Shown in pieces: positions 1 through 10,863 of a stretch of 64,000 nucleotides of DNA; position 1 is the stretch's first letter; the number at the start of each line of letters is the position of its first letter. The stretch comes from Epiperipatus broadwayi (lineage: Eukaryota > Onychophora > Udeonychophora > Euonychophora > Peripatidae), in assembly GCA_028023455.1 (NCBI GenBank), contig JAQFVV010012394.1:21532900-21596899 (forward strand), given 5' to 3'. The notes under the pieces are model-generated. The model searched no databases and had not been told where the DNA came from. It saw only the letters and a program-made list of their open reading frames with translations. The position numbers were made by a program, and so were the translations under genes.

Positions 1-509
1 ATTGAAAAAAATATTACTAAACATTCACCCACATGCATACACACACAAGAATATGTCAATGAAAACTAATAGTAGCAGGTTTTGGATCACACATAGAATT
101 TATAAATTAAGTCATAGGTACTATTACTATGAGAAATTACCATTTTTCTAAAGAAATCTTCAAATGATTGATTAGTTATTCCAGTTTTCTTTCATGAAGT
201 CAAAGCAATGTTTAAAGAGTTAATAAAAGTTAAAAATATATATGTAAATAGCTGACTAGATCAGTACCTAGATTGAAATGAATGTCATTCCAACTCTTAG
301 AAGAAATAGACATCATTATAATAATATTAATATAATAGAAATGGGTTTTACAATGACCATACAAACCATCTGTAAACTCCATATTGACATATACAGCATC
401 TGGGTTCATTGTTTTGTTTATTTGATATTTTATGACACTTTCTTTTAACTTTTGTAATTTTTTTAAGTATTTATAACTCTCCATTGTATTCTATTCTCAA
501 TAATACTTC
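1..509. other. AT-rich sequence, unassigned
   Basis: No gene is recognised. An 84-codon open frame on the minus strand (230-484) ends just before the LINE-C fragment but shows no motif I recognise and no LINE-C similarity. It is treated as chance or as unplaced repeat. Confidence 0.4.
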
Positions 510-800
510 CCAATAAAAATAATCAACAAACTTTCTTATAGGGTTTTTGAAATAATCTTTATAATTATCGTAGTTCATTTGTAAATCATTTTAGGAAGTT
601 TTCATCAATTTCTGTTGTCCATTCTAATCAAGATATGATTTTATAATATTGGACTGTATTGTATTACATCCATCAAAATTGAAGAATATATTAATTGGTT
701 CTATGATCATCTTTAGAAACATACAGGGCATCCTTTTAATGAATTTTTTCTAATGCCTTTGTTAATCAATCAAGGATTAGCTTTCACTTTCATGTTAATT
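510..800 (-). mobile_element. LINE-C fragment, antisense, decayed
   Basis: This stretch aligns by eye with 21870-22160 and 6115-6300 in the same orientation. All three share the block around the words catccatcaaaattgaag and attggttctatgatcatc. In the 21.8-kb copy the opposite strand translates to the C-terminal region of a LINE polyprotein, downstream of the reverse transcriptase, so this is a 5'- and 3'-truncated copy of that region. The reading frame is destroyed by stops. No flanking target duplication was found. Confidence 0.6.
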
Positions 801-1321
801 AAGAAAAATAACATTTCTCTATATAATTAATTTAGTTAAATATATTTTAATATTAATAGTATATACAAGCACTTTAACACACTGGGTGAAGAAGCTGTTA
901 AGTTTATAGTAAGAAAACAATTAAACAACCGGATTTTTTAAAAATAAAGGGACATTTTAAAAATGAAAACCAATTGTTGTTTTTTTATTTATGGTTTATG
1001 AATAAAGTTTCAAAAAAACATTGGAAATAAAAATATGCACCCCCCCCCCCGCATGATTTAATTTGATGCAGAATATCAAATTCTGGCATGTGAGATCCTT
1101 TGATTAATTCCACTTCTGGATTTCAAACTTCTTATAATCTCACCAGAATCGATCTTGGAATCTTTGGATCTCTTCTCAGAAGCTTTACCAATTATACCAA
1201 ACTGCCAGATTTCTCAAGCAATAAATCAAATCAATGATTTTTTTTCAAAAAAGAAAAACAATATTTTTGAATGCTTGAATTTATTTATTTTATATATAAT
1301 TTTTTTTTTAAAATTTATAAT
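801..1321. other. AT-rich spacer with an 11-nt poly-C run
   Basis: Nothing coding is recognised. A run of 11 C at 1040-1050 stands out against the AT background. Confidence 0.4.
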
Positions 1322-1550
1322 GATCTGTATACGTTGAATATATAATCCTAAATTGTAGTAAAGCGTTGTGGCCTGGTAGTTAGCATAGCTGCCTTCCAAG
1401 CTGATCAGTATATGTTGAATACATAATCTTATATTGCAGTCAAGGGTTGGTGGTCTAGTGATTAGCATATCTGTCTTCCAAGCAGCTGGCCCGGGTACGC
1501 TTTCCGGTCAATGCATTTGACGTATGAAAAAAAAAATCCTATATTGTAAT
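1322..1550 (+). mobile_element. SINE-1 (tRNA-Gly derived) with a duplicated 5' part
   Basis: The body at 1441-1534 has an A box (tggtctagtgat), an anticodon-arm region around cttccaagcagc, a degenerate B box, and the family tail tttgacgtatg followed by A10. Family members match eukaryotic tRNA-Gly(UCC) almost end to end. Upstream, 1322-1402 and 1403-1483 form an imperfect tandem duplication of about 81 bp: the first unit holds flank plus the SINE's first half, stopping after the anticodon arm. Imperfect 16-bp direct repeats at 1425-1440 and 1535-1550 (three mismatches) look like an aged target duplication. The tRNA portion is too mutated to be a functional gene. Confidence 0.8.
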
Positions 1551-2694
1551 TTATATTATTAATTTATTTGTAATTGTATACAGAAGGAAAAACTTTTTTT
1601 TTATTCCCAAGGAGTATATTAATTTGTAACTAGTAATTAAAACTTTTCCATTTATGTTTTTATTTTTTATTTTAAAAGGCAAACAATATTTAGATAAATT
1701 AAAAACACCCTCGTATTTTATGATTTATTCAAAATATATATCAGATATCTAAAATCAATTTCATTCAATTTTTTTTTAAAATATATCACAATAGGTAATG
1801 TTATATACTTTCCGAAAGTTTTTACAATAAAGCCTATGAATATATTTTTATTTTATTAGTAAAAAAACGAAAAGATTACATCAAAAGATCAAATAAAAGA
1901 ATTACTTTACCGCGTAGTGTATTCTCTTTTTTTTTGTAATAAAAGTCATGAATTTTTGTTTTATTATTCTAGTTTAAAATAATTTATAATATTGCATTAT
2001 CTGTAATAAATTGCAAAGGTTAATTATATAGCGCTTTGAAGTGTTGTGTGTATGTACATAAAATTAATCCTGCTTGGATCAATTTTCTGCACTGAGAGCT
2101 GGCAAAGCAAAATTAATATTTATGATTGACTCTCAATTAAGACAAAAAAAAACAACAATGAAAAATATCGATAGTCAACTGAAGAGAATTTTTACGCATA
2201 TGTTCATATATTGCCTGATCTTCCAAGAAACATACCATGCAAAATAATATGTAAATTTTTTTATTTAAAATAAATGCTTTTATGTGGCTGTACTAGCTAC
2301 TGAAAAGTAAAAAAATAAAGTAATTTGACTAAAAAGTGGGGAAAAAATTTATTTCAGTTAATTTGCCGTTCTTGGAAAATATTAGTGATCTTAAGACTCT
2401 AGACTTGTTATGGAACAATTGAAAATCGTGAATGTTGTCATTTCATAAAAGCATTTGAGGCTCAAATAAATCATAAAAATCAAAAAGCCACAAATAGTTT
2501 TATGAAATGATAATATTCCTGTGATTTCCAATTATTTTATAAGAAGTCTAGATTCTTAAGATCTCTGATATTTTTTAATAATGAAAAATTAACCAAGATT
2601 CTGTTTTATTTTTATATCTGAATAACAAATTTCTTCATCTTTTTAGGCACTTCAATATTTTAATCTATTTAATTGATCAAAGATATTGTCATTA
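1551..2694. other. AT-rich spacer, no feature recognised
   Basis: Poly-A/T runs and scattered short repeats only. I see no open frame, tRNA-like box or long inverted repeat. Confidence 0.4.
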
Positions 2695-3023
2695 ATGGTC
2701 TATGATGCATATTCTCTTATTCTTCTCTTTCACTTTCTTTGCATATCTTCATATAATCATATATATATATATTGCTCATAACACTTCTTTCATATACACT
2801 TCAATGCAAACAAATTTTTTTAAAAACTTCTTTATTTTCCTTACAGTTTTGACTGTCCAGCAGTCTTCATCAGATCTCTGAAGAAGATTAGAGCTCTGAT
2901 GAAGACTGCTGGACAGTCAAAACTGTAAGGAAAATAAAGAAGTTTTTAAGAAAATTTGTTTGCATTGAAGTGTATATGAAAGAAGTGTTATAAGAAATAT
3001 ATATATATATGGTCTATGATGCA
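2695..3023. mobile_element. H2 palindromic element with target duplication and two hammerhead-like cores
   Basis: Direct repeats of 15 bp (atggtctatgatgca, 2695-2709 and 3009-3023) flank an inverted structure of about 300 bp. The arms (about 2755-2873 and 2896-3005) are near-perfect reverse complements around a 22-bp centre. Each arm carries CTGATGA, a stem II of five pairs (GACTG/CAGTC around ctgga), then AAAAC and GTA: plus strand 2896-2927, minus strand 2873-2843. G12 of the hammerhead core is A in both arms, so catalysis is doubtful. The centre holds a third partial core, CTGAAGA at 2878-2884. Head-to-head copies with a 15-bp duplication are typical of Penelope-like insertions (established). 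Assignment to that group is inference. Confidence 0.75.
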
Positions 3024-3585
3024 CATACAACATCCACATATGTACATATACAGTTTTTATATTGATTGAATATGAAATGATTATAGCATTTATTTTGTCT
3101 TCCAGTTTTATATTACAAACTATTATGATTACTAATAATCCCATAGGCCAAGTTGTTGTCATTTTGTATATATTGCTTTAAATATATCATTTTAATCCAT
3201 GCTAATGCATCATAAATAAATTTCTGTTTGTATTTATTTACATTTTTATTAATCAGTAACTTACCAGTTATTTTTATTGATTCTTTCTATTCACTGATGC
3301 ATATAATTCTATTACATTCAAAATGCCATTCTAAATTGAGTCAGGATTATTGCTTTCTTAATAAAATCAACAAATTGAAATGAAGATTAAATGACAAATT
3401 CTCCGAAACCTAATTCCTCTTTTAACACTTGCACTACAAACTTTGATTTTCATAAAAATATGTATCATCAAAGTCAATCATCACTTTTAAAAAATAATGT
3501 TCCATTTGCATTTGATATATGCACATAACCTTATGTAAAAAAAAATTAAAATTTGAATTTAGCAGTTGAAGTTAGGAGATATAAA
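3024..3585. other. AT-rich spacer, no feature recognised
   Basis: No motif or repeat structure was identified. Confidence 0.35.
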
Positions 3586-3625
3586 AGTTCTGAAGAAGAT
3601 TGCTGGGCAATCGAAACTGTAAACT
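3586..3625 (+). ncRNA. Candidate type I hammerhead ribozyme (H2 family)
   Basis: Read in order: stem I 5' strand AGTT (3586-3589), core CTGAAGA (3590-3596; position 7 is variable in hammerheads), one A, stem II GATTGC/GCAATC with loop TGG (3598-3612), GAAAC (3613-3617), a one-nucleotide link, then GTA (3619-3621) as cleavage triplet, and stem I 3' strand AACT (3622-3625), which pairs with 3586-3589. All core residues CUGANGA and GAAA are present. Stem III is only AC/GU, as in Penelope-like hammerheads that act as dimers (established for that group). Activity has not been shown. Confidence 0.7.
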
Positions 3626-3710
3626 GTAAAAGAGTGTGGTAAATAAAGAATTGTGTAAAAGTAGTAAAGTGCATGGATGATTTAGTATTATATGATGAAC
3701 TTTATGTAAT
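3626..3710 (+). mobile_element. H2 element body downstream of the ribozyme motif
   Basis: The order of words after the ribozyme (actgtaa, aataaagaa, a run of TTTTTAA type, then gcatgg) parallels 2923-2975 in the palindromic H2 copy and the reverse complement of 19810-19858. This is therefore the same family, here as a single unit. No flanking duplication was identified. Confidence 0.5.
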
Positions 3711-5194
3711 GTAGGTAGATCTAAAAGGATATATACACAAATATTGCATTCTCTCATATAGCACATATACATATCTTGATAATTTATTTCATGAAGTTAT
3801 TTTTGTTATTTTTTATATAATAATTATTTACTTATTAAGCTTGAACAAAGAAGCTTGTGAAAACATTATCTGTTCAAACATGTTATTATCTAATAAACAA
3901 AACTATTTCTATTATTATCTTTAATACATATTACTCTATTATCATTTTAGATTTTTTAAAAGCCTTAAACCTTTTCAATCAATATAAATTGCCCATCGTG
4001 TTGGACACTTCTAATTGCTTTCTTAAACAAATCAGCTCTTCAGACTTATTCAAATGAGAATTGGATTACCATATATATTTTGGCACTTAATTAAGCATTG
4101 CATTAAAACTTGATAGATTAATAAAATTGTTATTATATAAAAAGGTTGAGCCATTCTGTTTAACCACTAGAAATTGGGGGGGAGGGTTAATTTGTCCTCC
4201 ATCTTATTACTGCTTTAACATTTTTTTTCTCAAAGTATTAAGTTTCTTACATTAAATTCATCATATAATGAAAAACTATTTTCAACTTGCTGTTAATCTT
4301 CTACATAATCTGTTTCATTAAACTCTACTTTAGCTATTCAGCAGTGTGGTTATGTCCTTTTACAAATGTAAATTTTTGACATAACTGCAATTCAGAAATG
4401 TACCATAACAAAGTATTTTTTAAAAAAAGATTGTCTCTTTGTAACATGTATGCTATCTTAACATACCAGCTATTATTTACATCCTTATTATGTGTGAGAT
4501 TGAATTTCTACCATTATTTTATATGGTATAGAGATATAGCAGAATGAACATTTTAATGTTAATTTTAGAAACTTAGTATATTTTTTAATGTTTTGGTATC
4601 ATACTCATGAAAATCAACACGATATTCTGCTGCTAAAAATATACAAAAAACACATTTTTTGCTTATATAAACAGAAAGCTTAATTTATTGTACAAAATGA
4701 ATACATAATGGATCAGACAGCCAATAATATTTGAATTAGTAAAAAATTGAATTGATTCAGAATTTTCACCACAGGCAGCTTTGATAGAAAACTAATCATC
4801 TTTCACTGGGCCATATTGGGTGTATTACACCATGCCATAACCACACCACAAGACATAGTGGTAATACATCTACTTATCATATTAATAACATAATCAAGCT
4901 TGAGAATAGCTAGACTATAACTAATCCAGCATACTTGAATTTTTGGTTATTATTTGTTGAAGGATAAAATAAAGATGAAAGAATACTTAAACCCTTACTA
5001 GATGATAATTAACAAACCTTATGAATGAGCCTATTTATGTGGAAGGATGTTGTAAAGAATTTTGTCCTGCAATAGCTATTTAAAAGCTGTTTTATATTCT
5101 CATATTATCACTATATAGATTAGCTGCAGCCACTCATTAACAAATATGGTCATTCCAATCCAAGTATAAAAAGTACTAAAAAAATAAGTAATCT
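3711..5194. other. AT-rich spacer
   Basis: Nothing coding. It contains a G7 run at 4176-4182 and short AT-rich open frames without recognisable motifs. Confidence 0.35.
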
Positions 5195-5400
5195 GTGAAC
5201 CACAAATATATCCATATATATGCTGTTCATTTTTCTCCTTATTTAATATTTTGTGAGCCAATCTTTTAATTTCTACAAAACCCTTTTCTTTCTGAAAAAC
5301 TTCAACCCCATATCTAATTGTACTTCTCTAATGTATTCTGTTTTTTGCTGTATCTTTTCAATGGAAATGATCAACATCATACTTCTTTTAAAGTAACCAT
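5195..5400 (-). mobile_element. LINE-C fragment, antisense (left part of an interrupted copy)
   Basis: Aligns by eye with 21680-21880: shared blocks begin at a tgaac-cacaaat word, continue through catttttc-tatttaa, and include the acttcaac block. The copy resumes at about 6115, so some 715 bp, including the H1 element, were inserted into it. Frames are destroyed. Confidence 0.6.
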
Positions 5401-5591
5401 ACATACTGATTTTACCAGTACAGTACTGGTTTTCCGGTTATTGATCCTGGTTAGTTGTGGAATATAACCAGTACAGTTTAGGAAATTATAAGTAGCTTTG
5501 TATCTTTTTTATTAAAACTATTTATTCTAATTCTACACTTGATTCTTTTGTTATATTCCTTCACTTATATAAAAAAGATAAGCATTCTCCA
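5401..5591. repeat. Short unclassified insert with a palindromic core
   Basis: Lies between the LINE-C fragment and H1. Contains a 17-nt hairpin word with 8-bp arms (ACCAGTAC-A-GTACTGGT) near 5418 and a second accagtacag word about 50 bp later. It may be part of another small element. Confidence 0.35.
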
Positions 5592-6037
5592 TAATATTTT
5601 TTAAACCATTAAACATCACATGATCACCATTTCTTATGCTTTCTCATAACTGTTATTAAAACAGGCAGAACTCTCCATGCAGTATTGCCACTCAGTGCAA
5701 GCCAGAGTAATCAATTGATGCCAGAAAGCTTGTGCATAAAATCCCTATCTAGTGCCTACTCATCCAATATCCCCAGACTAGTTTCTGGCTTGTGGCCTTT
5801 GTCAGTGAGGAGTCTTGGATCTGAGAGCACTGGAGGGTTACATTAGATCCTAAGATCTAGATGCAGTGCTCCCAGATTCAAGGCTGCTCACTGACGAAAG
5901 CCACAAGCCAGAAACTAGTCTGGGGGTATTGGAGATAGGGATTTTATGTATAAGCCTTCTGGCATCCATTGATTATTCTGACTTGCATTGAGTGGCATTA
6001 CTGTGTGGAGAGTTCTGCCTGTTTTAATATTTTTTAA
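5592..6037. mobile_element. H1 palindromic element, full-length copy
   Basis: A perfect 13-bp direct repeat (taatattttttaa, 5592-5604 and 6025-6037) flanks a 420-bp element. It has an asymmetric leader (5605-5654, containing catcacatgatcacc), then inverted arms 5655-5832 and 5864-6024 around a 31-bp centre. Outer arm ends read aacaggcagaactctcc and its complement. Each arm carries a hammerhead-like core facing the outside of the element: right arm on the plus strand, left arm on the minus strand. Four more copies occur at 8.9, 18.3, 39.3 and 48.3 kb. There is no coding capacity. A 13-bp duplication argues for target-primed insertion. It sits inside a LINE-C fragment. Confidence 0.85.
5884..5927 (+). 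ncRNA. Hammerhead-type motif in H1 right arm
   Basis: CTGACGA (5891-5897), a stem II region around ccacaa (5898-5910), GAAAC (5911-5915), TA, GTC (5918-5920). Stem I pairs the nucleotides before CTGACGA with tgggg after GTC. In the family consensus the helix is UCCUCA with UGGGGA, six pairs; this copy has a mismatch. ACTAGT is self-complementary, so stem III could form between two molecules, as in other animal hammerheads with minimal helix III (established). Stem II in this copy is weakened from GGC/GCC to AGC/GCC. Other arms preserve GGC/GCC but carry different single core changes. Confidence 0.6.
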
Positions 6038-6114
6038 CTTATATTGTACATGACAGCGACTATACTCATGCTGTCTGAACTATTTCAAATACCCTGGTTT
6101 TAAATTTGAAAAAA

Positions 6115-6300
6115 TGGTAACCTAAATCTCTTTAGAATGTCTTTGAGATAATCCTTGTCATAATTATCCTACCTTTCTTATGAAAACTATGTTAAAGTAC
6201 ATTATGAAACATTCCTTTAGGAAGTCTATAATTTTCATTCACTTTTCATGTCCAATCCAATAAAGGTGTGATTTTATAATTATTGAAATAACATGTGTAA
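6115..6300 (-). mobile_element. LINE-C fragment, antisense (right part of the interrupted copy)
   Basis: Continues the alignment with 21885-22040 (shared ctttgagataatcctt, then the block before atgtccaatccaataaagg). It is separated from 5195-5400 by the H1 insertion and flanking material. Confidence 0.6.
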
Positions 6301-8896
6301 TGTCAACAATTTAAAACAAATATATATATTTTAAAATAAGTCTACTATTTGAGTATATAAGTACAACCAATGAGAATCATTGTATGGTTTAGGGTTGAGC
6401 TATGGACAGCCCTGGTCTTCATGGGTTTTAGACTGCATGTAAATTCTTTTATGAACTCCAATCAACAAACCATTTGTTTATTTTTTATTATTAATAATTC
6501 ATAGCAAATTCTTTTTCTCTACTACAATTGTGCTATCACCAATATGTGCCAAATAGTGTATAACTATGAGAGAAAAGGAATTTGCTGCTGTACACTATTG
6601 GGTAAGCAGTTACCACGTGATATTTTATTATTACTACTACTACTATTACTACTGAGAATCATAAAATGTTATGTATTTTACTAGGAATATTATACTCTTT
6701 CACATTCTTTTAAATGCCTGAATTTATTTTATTTACTTTAGAAATATAACTGCATTTTACTTATTATTTATCTCATCCACAAAAAGAGTTTAATATTGTT
6801 GAAAACATTCTTTATAAAGTATTTAATTAAGCAAGCAGTTAGTGTCTGCGTCACAACAATGCTAGAAATAAATATTAAAAATTTTAGACAAGTTATTTTT
6901 ATTTTAACAGCCTGATTAAAATTTTTGAAACACAACCAGTTTTTATTCCCAGTGTTTATAAAAAAAATAGTTAAAAGAAAAATTCATTTTATAACCTTAG
7001 TAATTAATTTTAACAGATTAATTATTAGTATTAAAGTTTTTATATGCTTATTTAAAAATAATACGGTAATAAAATAATTAGTTATAAATCCACACACTTA
7101 AATGAATTTAAAAATGTTTAAAAGACGTACTTAAACATACAAAAAAGTTTATATAATGTATATTTCTATTAATTTTAATACGTAATAATTTAATACATTG
7201 AAATTTTTAATACGGCATTTGTTATTATTCTGCAGCTAACGACATCCCTAATTTTGATTTGTCATTTTAAAAACTAATAAAATATTTGTCACTTTTAATT
7301 TGATATTTAGTGATTTCAAATATCAGATAAATTTTATAATATGAAAAAAAAATGTAGTTTTGTAATTATTATGCATATGTGATTAATTTGCATTTATTTG
7401 TTTGTAACTTAATATTTTTATGAATTTATGTTTTTAAATATTGAATTAAAAATGAACTTTTATTATTTAAATCACAGGATTTCTTTCAGGTCCAATTTGA
7501 AAATATGCTTCATAGATTTGCCACTCCTGTTCAAAAATCATTTACCACCTGTCGTGATAATTTATTTAAATTAATAGATATTTTAAGTAGTAACTTTTAG
7601 TAAAATCGAAAGGTTGATTTTATTTGCTATAGAATTATTTAATTAAATAAAAGGTATTATTTGTGCATTAAATAAAATTCTAGACATGAAAGAAGATATA
7701 CTTTTTAATTATAAATTCAAATTTGCCTTTTTATTATTATTGTTTCTATTTATTTATTTTTAGTTATTGAATTTAAATTACATTTGTTATTTTTAACAAA
7801 ATATCAAGTATAAATCAATGTACAAATGCTTATTATTTTATAAAATAAATTAAAATAAAACTCATTTATTTCATTTCATATGAAATGTTTATAAAAAAGC
7901 ATTTTGTTTTTAAAAATAGAACTATTGATTAATAAATTATAATTGTTTGTGTAGAATTATGTGGAAAAACAAAGGATAATTTAGTTTTAAAGTAAAATAC
8001 ATGATTTTTAATTATTTTTACAGTTTTTTAAATCTATAATGAAAATAGGGGGAAATATTTTTTGGCAGAATTTTACAGAACAAGAATTATTTTCTCCAAA
8101 CATGACAACCCGTTATGTATTTACTGGTGTAATAATAATTACATTGAATGATCAAATAATGTTTATTACCAAAAAAGTGCAACAACAAAAACTCAATAAC
8201 AAACATAAATTTAAAGTGGGATTGCGAAAGTTTTTTAAATTGTTGAAGATTTGCTTTGTAGTAATCTTGAATATCTCAATATATGATCTCTAACTGCTAA
8301 TCTTATACAGGATCTTATGTAGTCATCTATGATATGGAAATTGTTATCAGAACTATGAGCTTTTAAAGTTAGATTATTTAGAACTTCATTATTCACCATA
8401 GATTTAAAAAGATGAAATATTTTCTGTATCAATAATGCCAAATGGATAAAACATGAGCATAAATTATTTTATTCTATTTACTTTTATGCATCAAGTGAAA
8501 TATTGTTGGTCATGTGATGAACACAACAATTTATTCTAGTCTAATAAATTCTTGGAAACATCTCTCAAATTCAGGCTAAGAGTCATTATTGTTGAATATA
8601 TTTTTATGATAATTTGTCTGTAATATTTATGAAATTTTTCAATTCACTTCATCACCTGGAAAGAAGCTTTAATTTGTTTTTAAAAATATTAACATATCTG
8701 ATCAATGTCTTTGTAATTGTCACTTCATTTCAATCCAGCACCAAGTTGTGTAAATAAATTCAACATAGCTCCATGTCTTTACTTTAAAATATTTTTTGTC
8801 TTCCATAATAAATCTTTGAATCTTTATAATACACAAATATTTATAAAATAATAATAAAATAACACAGATGACAATATTATTTTATATAATATTAAC
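6301..8896. other. AT-rich region with a degraded inverted repeat
   Basis: Mostly low-complexity AT sequence. At 6500-6605 a loose inverted repeat pairs caaattctttttctct with agagaaaaggaatttg, and a second pair (aatagtgta/tacactatt) lies inside it. An 84-codon open frame at 8039-8293 has no recognisable motif. No gene is supported. Confidence 0.35.
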
Positions 8897-9122
8897 AAAT
8901 AACTAATATCACATGATCACCATCTCTTATACTAGCACATAATTGTTATCAAACAAGGTAAAACTCTCCATACAGTAGTGCCGGAAACTAATCTGGGGAT
9001 ATTGGATGAGTAGGCATTAGATAGGGATTTTATGCACAAGCCTTCTGGCATCCATTGATTACTCTGGTTGGCACAGGGTGGTACTACTGTATTGAGAGTT
9101 TTGCCATGTTAAATAACTAATA
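8897..9122. mobile_element. H1 element with deleted left arm
   Basis: A 12-bp direct repeat (aaataactaata, 8897-8908 and 9111-9122) flanks 202 bp. The H1 leader (tcacatgatcaccatctc) and the outer arm word aaactctccatacagtagtg are present. The left arm then jumps to the right-arm sequence at ggaaactaatctgggg, so most of the hairpin is deleted. The GAAAC remnant survives, but the cleavage triplet is ATC and the CUGANGA half is gone. This is a defective copy. Confidence 0.8.
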
Positions 9123-9257
9123 CATAAATGCCTATCACCAGACAGTTATGTTTTATTATTATTCTTTGAATCTTTGTAAAAATATTCGATCCAAACATTG
9201 ATATAATAATTCTCCAAACAGTCATCCTTGAAGGCTTTTCCTGGAATAGAATTTATG

Positions 9258-9369
9258 ATTTTTTTTTCCCATATGTCATAGCATCGGCCGGGAGGCTAAC
9301 CCGCAACAACCATCTGCAACCAACTGCTTGATTGCAAGGCAGCTGCACTGACCTCTCAGCTAACAACAC
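9258..9369 (-). mobile_element. SINE-2 (tRNA-derived), antisense
   Basis: The minus strand reads a tRNA-like body with D-arm gctgagaggtcagtgc, anticodon arm ctgccttgcaat, an expanded variable region, T-arm cgggtt and tail atgctatgacatatg followed by an A run. Three more copies (27.24, 27.54 and 34.97 kb) share the gtcgagaggtca-type D arm and the long variable region. The source tRNA class is uncertain; the D arm resembles class II (Ser/Leu) tRNAs. Confidence 0.75.
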
Positions 9370-9639
9370 AATGATATTCTGAATTTTACAGCAGATGATA
9401 CATTGATGAATAATATGGTCCATATAGAAAAAAATCTATTAATTTTCTCAGACATTCATGGTATTCCACCAGTTGCCATTGGTAACATTTTATAAATTGT
9501 TTTTCTTCTATATATTTTTTGAAAGCATAATAAACTGAGGTGATACATTTATATATATTTTAGTGAATGTGTGTTCACTCATGTATTCATTGAAATAATA
9601 AGAAAAAAAACTCATATTTTTACTTTTAAAATAAATAGT

Positions 9640-10160
9640 GAAATGTCTGACTTTCATTGCTATTAAATACACTCTGGGACAATATTTTTTTTGTTCAATA
9701 ACTTTCTCTCTTTAATAAACTTAATAATAGTCTTATTATCAAGAAATTAGAAGTTCACTAATTGTTTTGATATATTTAAATCAGTATCAACTTTTAGTAT
9801 GTTTTAAAATTTTGCAAAACATTTAGCATTATTCTTAGAAAATATTTTATTCCACAAAATACTGCACATCAAATTCAGAAAGAAAAATAAAGAAATAGTA
9901 AAGTGTATCTGCTTTCAGCATAAATTAAAATTTTTTATTAATAAACATGAAAGTGGTGGCAGTCCGAAATGAAAAAATGGTTACTGATGTATTGTAAAAT
10001 TTATTTATATATTCTACTTTTTTTAATGTAGTCATGCATAGTATTCAGAGAAGGAAAAAGGTCTGCTCAAATATTATAAAATTTGTGAATTTTAATGGGT
10101 TTTTTATTTGTGTATTAATATTTTTGTTTGTTTACATGTTTCTTTGAAAAGCATATAATT
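9640..10160 (+). repeat. R-500 dispersed repeat, copy 1
   Basis: Diverged but collinear with 47640-48070. Shared blocks include atgtctga-tttcattgc, tttagcattattctt, aatactgca, aaaatggttac, cataaaatttatttata and gaattttaatg. The function is unknown. It could be part of a larger transposon. Confidence 0.65.
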
Positions 10161-10242
10161 GAAGTTGTGAAGTTAGATATTACTTCACCCCTATAGTGAG
10201 CATTAAAGCACTGCTTTTTATTATTACATATTAAGTAAGTGG

Positions 10243-10402
10243 TAAGACCTAGAAAGCAACCACTTGTGAGATGGATAGATGAAATAAGGAAGTAGAGAAG
10301 AAAAGCTAGAGATTGGCAATCTTGGACTGAACTTGGAGAGACCATCATCCTGCCATGGAATGATAATGATTGAAAAATATGATGATAATGATGGTAATGA
10401 TA
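10243..10402 (+). mobile_element. LINE-B 3' end, 5'-truncated
   Basis: Translates to the C-terminal tail of LINE-B: a block reading RPRKQPLVRWIDEIRK and then DWQSWTELGET. It is followed by the LINE-B 3' signature (atcatcctgc) and a degenerate atgataatg-type tail. It matches 37385-37556 and 63190-63345. Truncation to the last 160 bp is typical of abortive target-primed reverse transcription. Confidence 0.75.
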
Positions 10403-10756
10403 AATAACTATACCTATCATAATCAGAAACAGAAAATTAATAGTCTGTTGTGCACTATTTCATTGATTTTTTTCTTGTCATACACAAAACAAACACTTTG
10501 GAGATGATTTTATTCTACTTATTCTTATGCTATCTAGGGTAAAACTTTAGTAATGAATAGATGTTAGATAATAATGCTTATTACATCCTTATCTAGGATT
10601 GTTTATTTATAATTAGAGCTTACACTGTATGGCATAAGAGTATTGAAAACTGAATATTTACCCTGTCATATCCATTTCATCTTGTTACATCCTACAACCC
10701 ACTCTCTGCCATGTTTAAACCTTAAAAGTATCTCCAGAGACATCTATACAGGTATA

Positions 10757-10863
10757 TATATATGTGTGTGTGTGAGTGTGTGTGTTAACATCCTGTATCT
10801 AACTATCAGTAAGTATGGATTACAGTAATAGCTTTATTAAAATTAATGTATAATTTAATTCAT
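10757..10863 (+). repeat. (TG)n microsatellite joined to R-80 repeat, copy 1
   Basis: A tatatatgtgtgtg tract runs into a segment of about 80 bp (10782-10862) that is nearly identical to 15019-15097, apart from a few substitutions. Low divergence suggests a fairly recent shared origin. Confidence 0.7.

Noticed and set aside
8039-8293. 84-codon open frame as a gene
   Set aside because: Composition is AT-driven, there is no recognised domain, and there is no supporting splice or promoter context.
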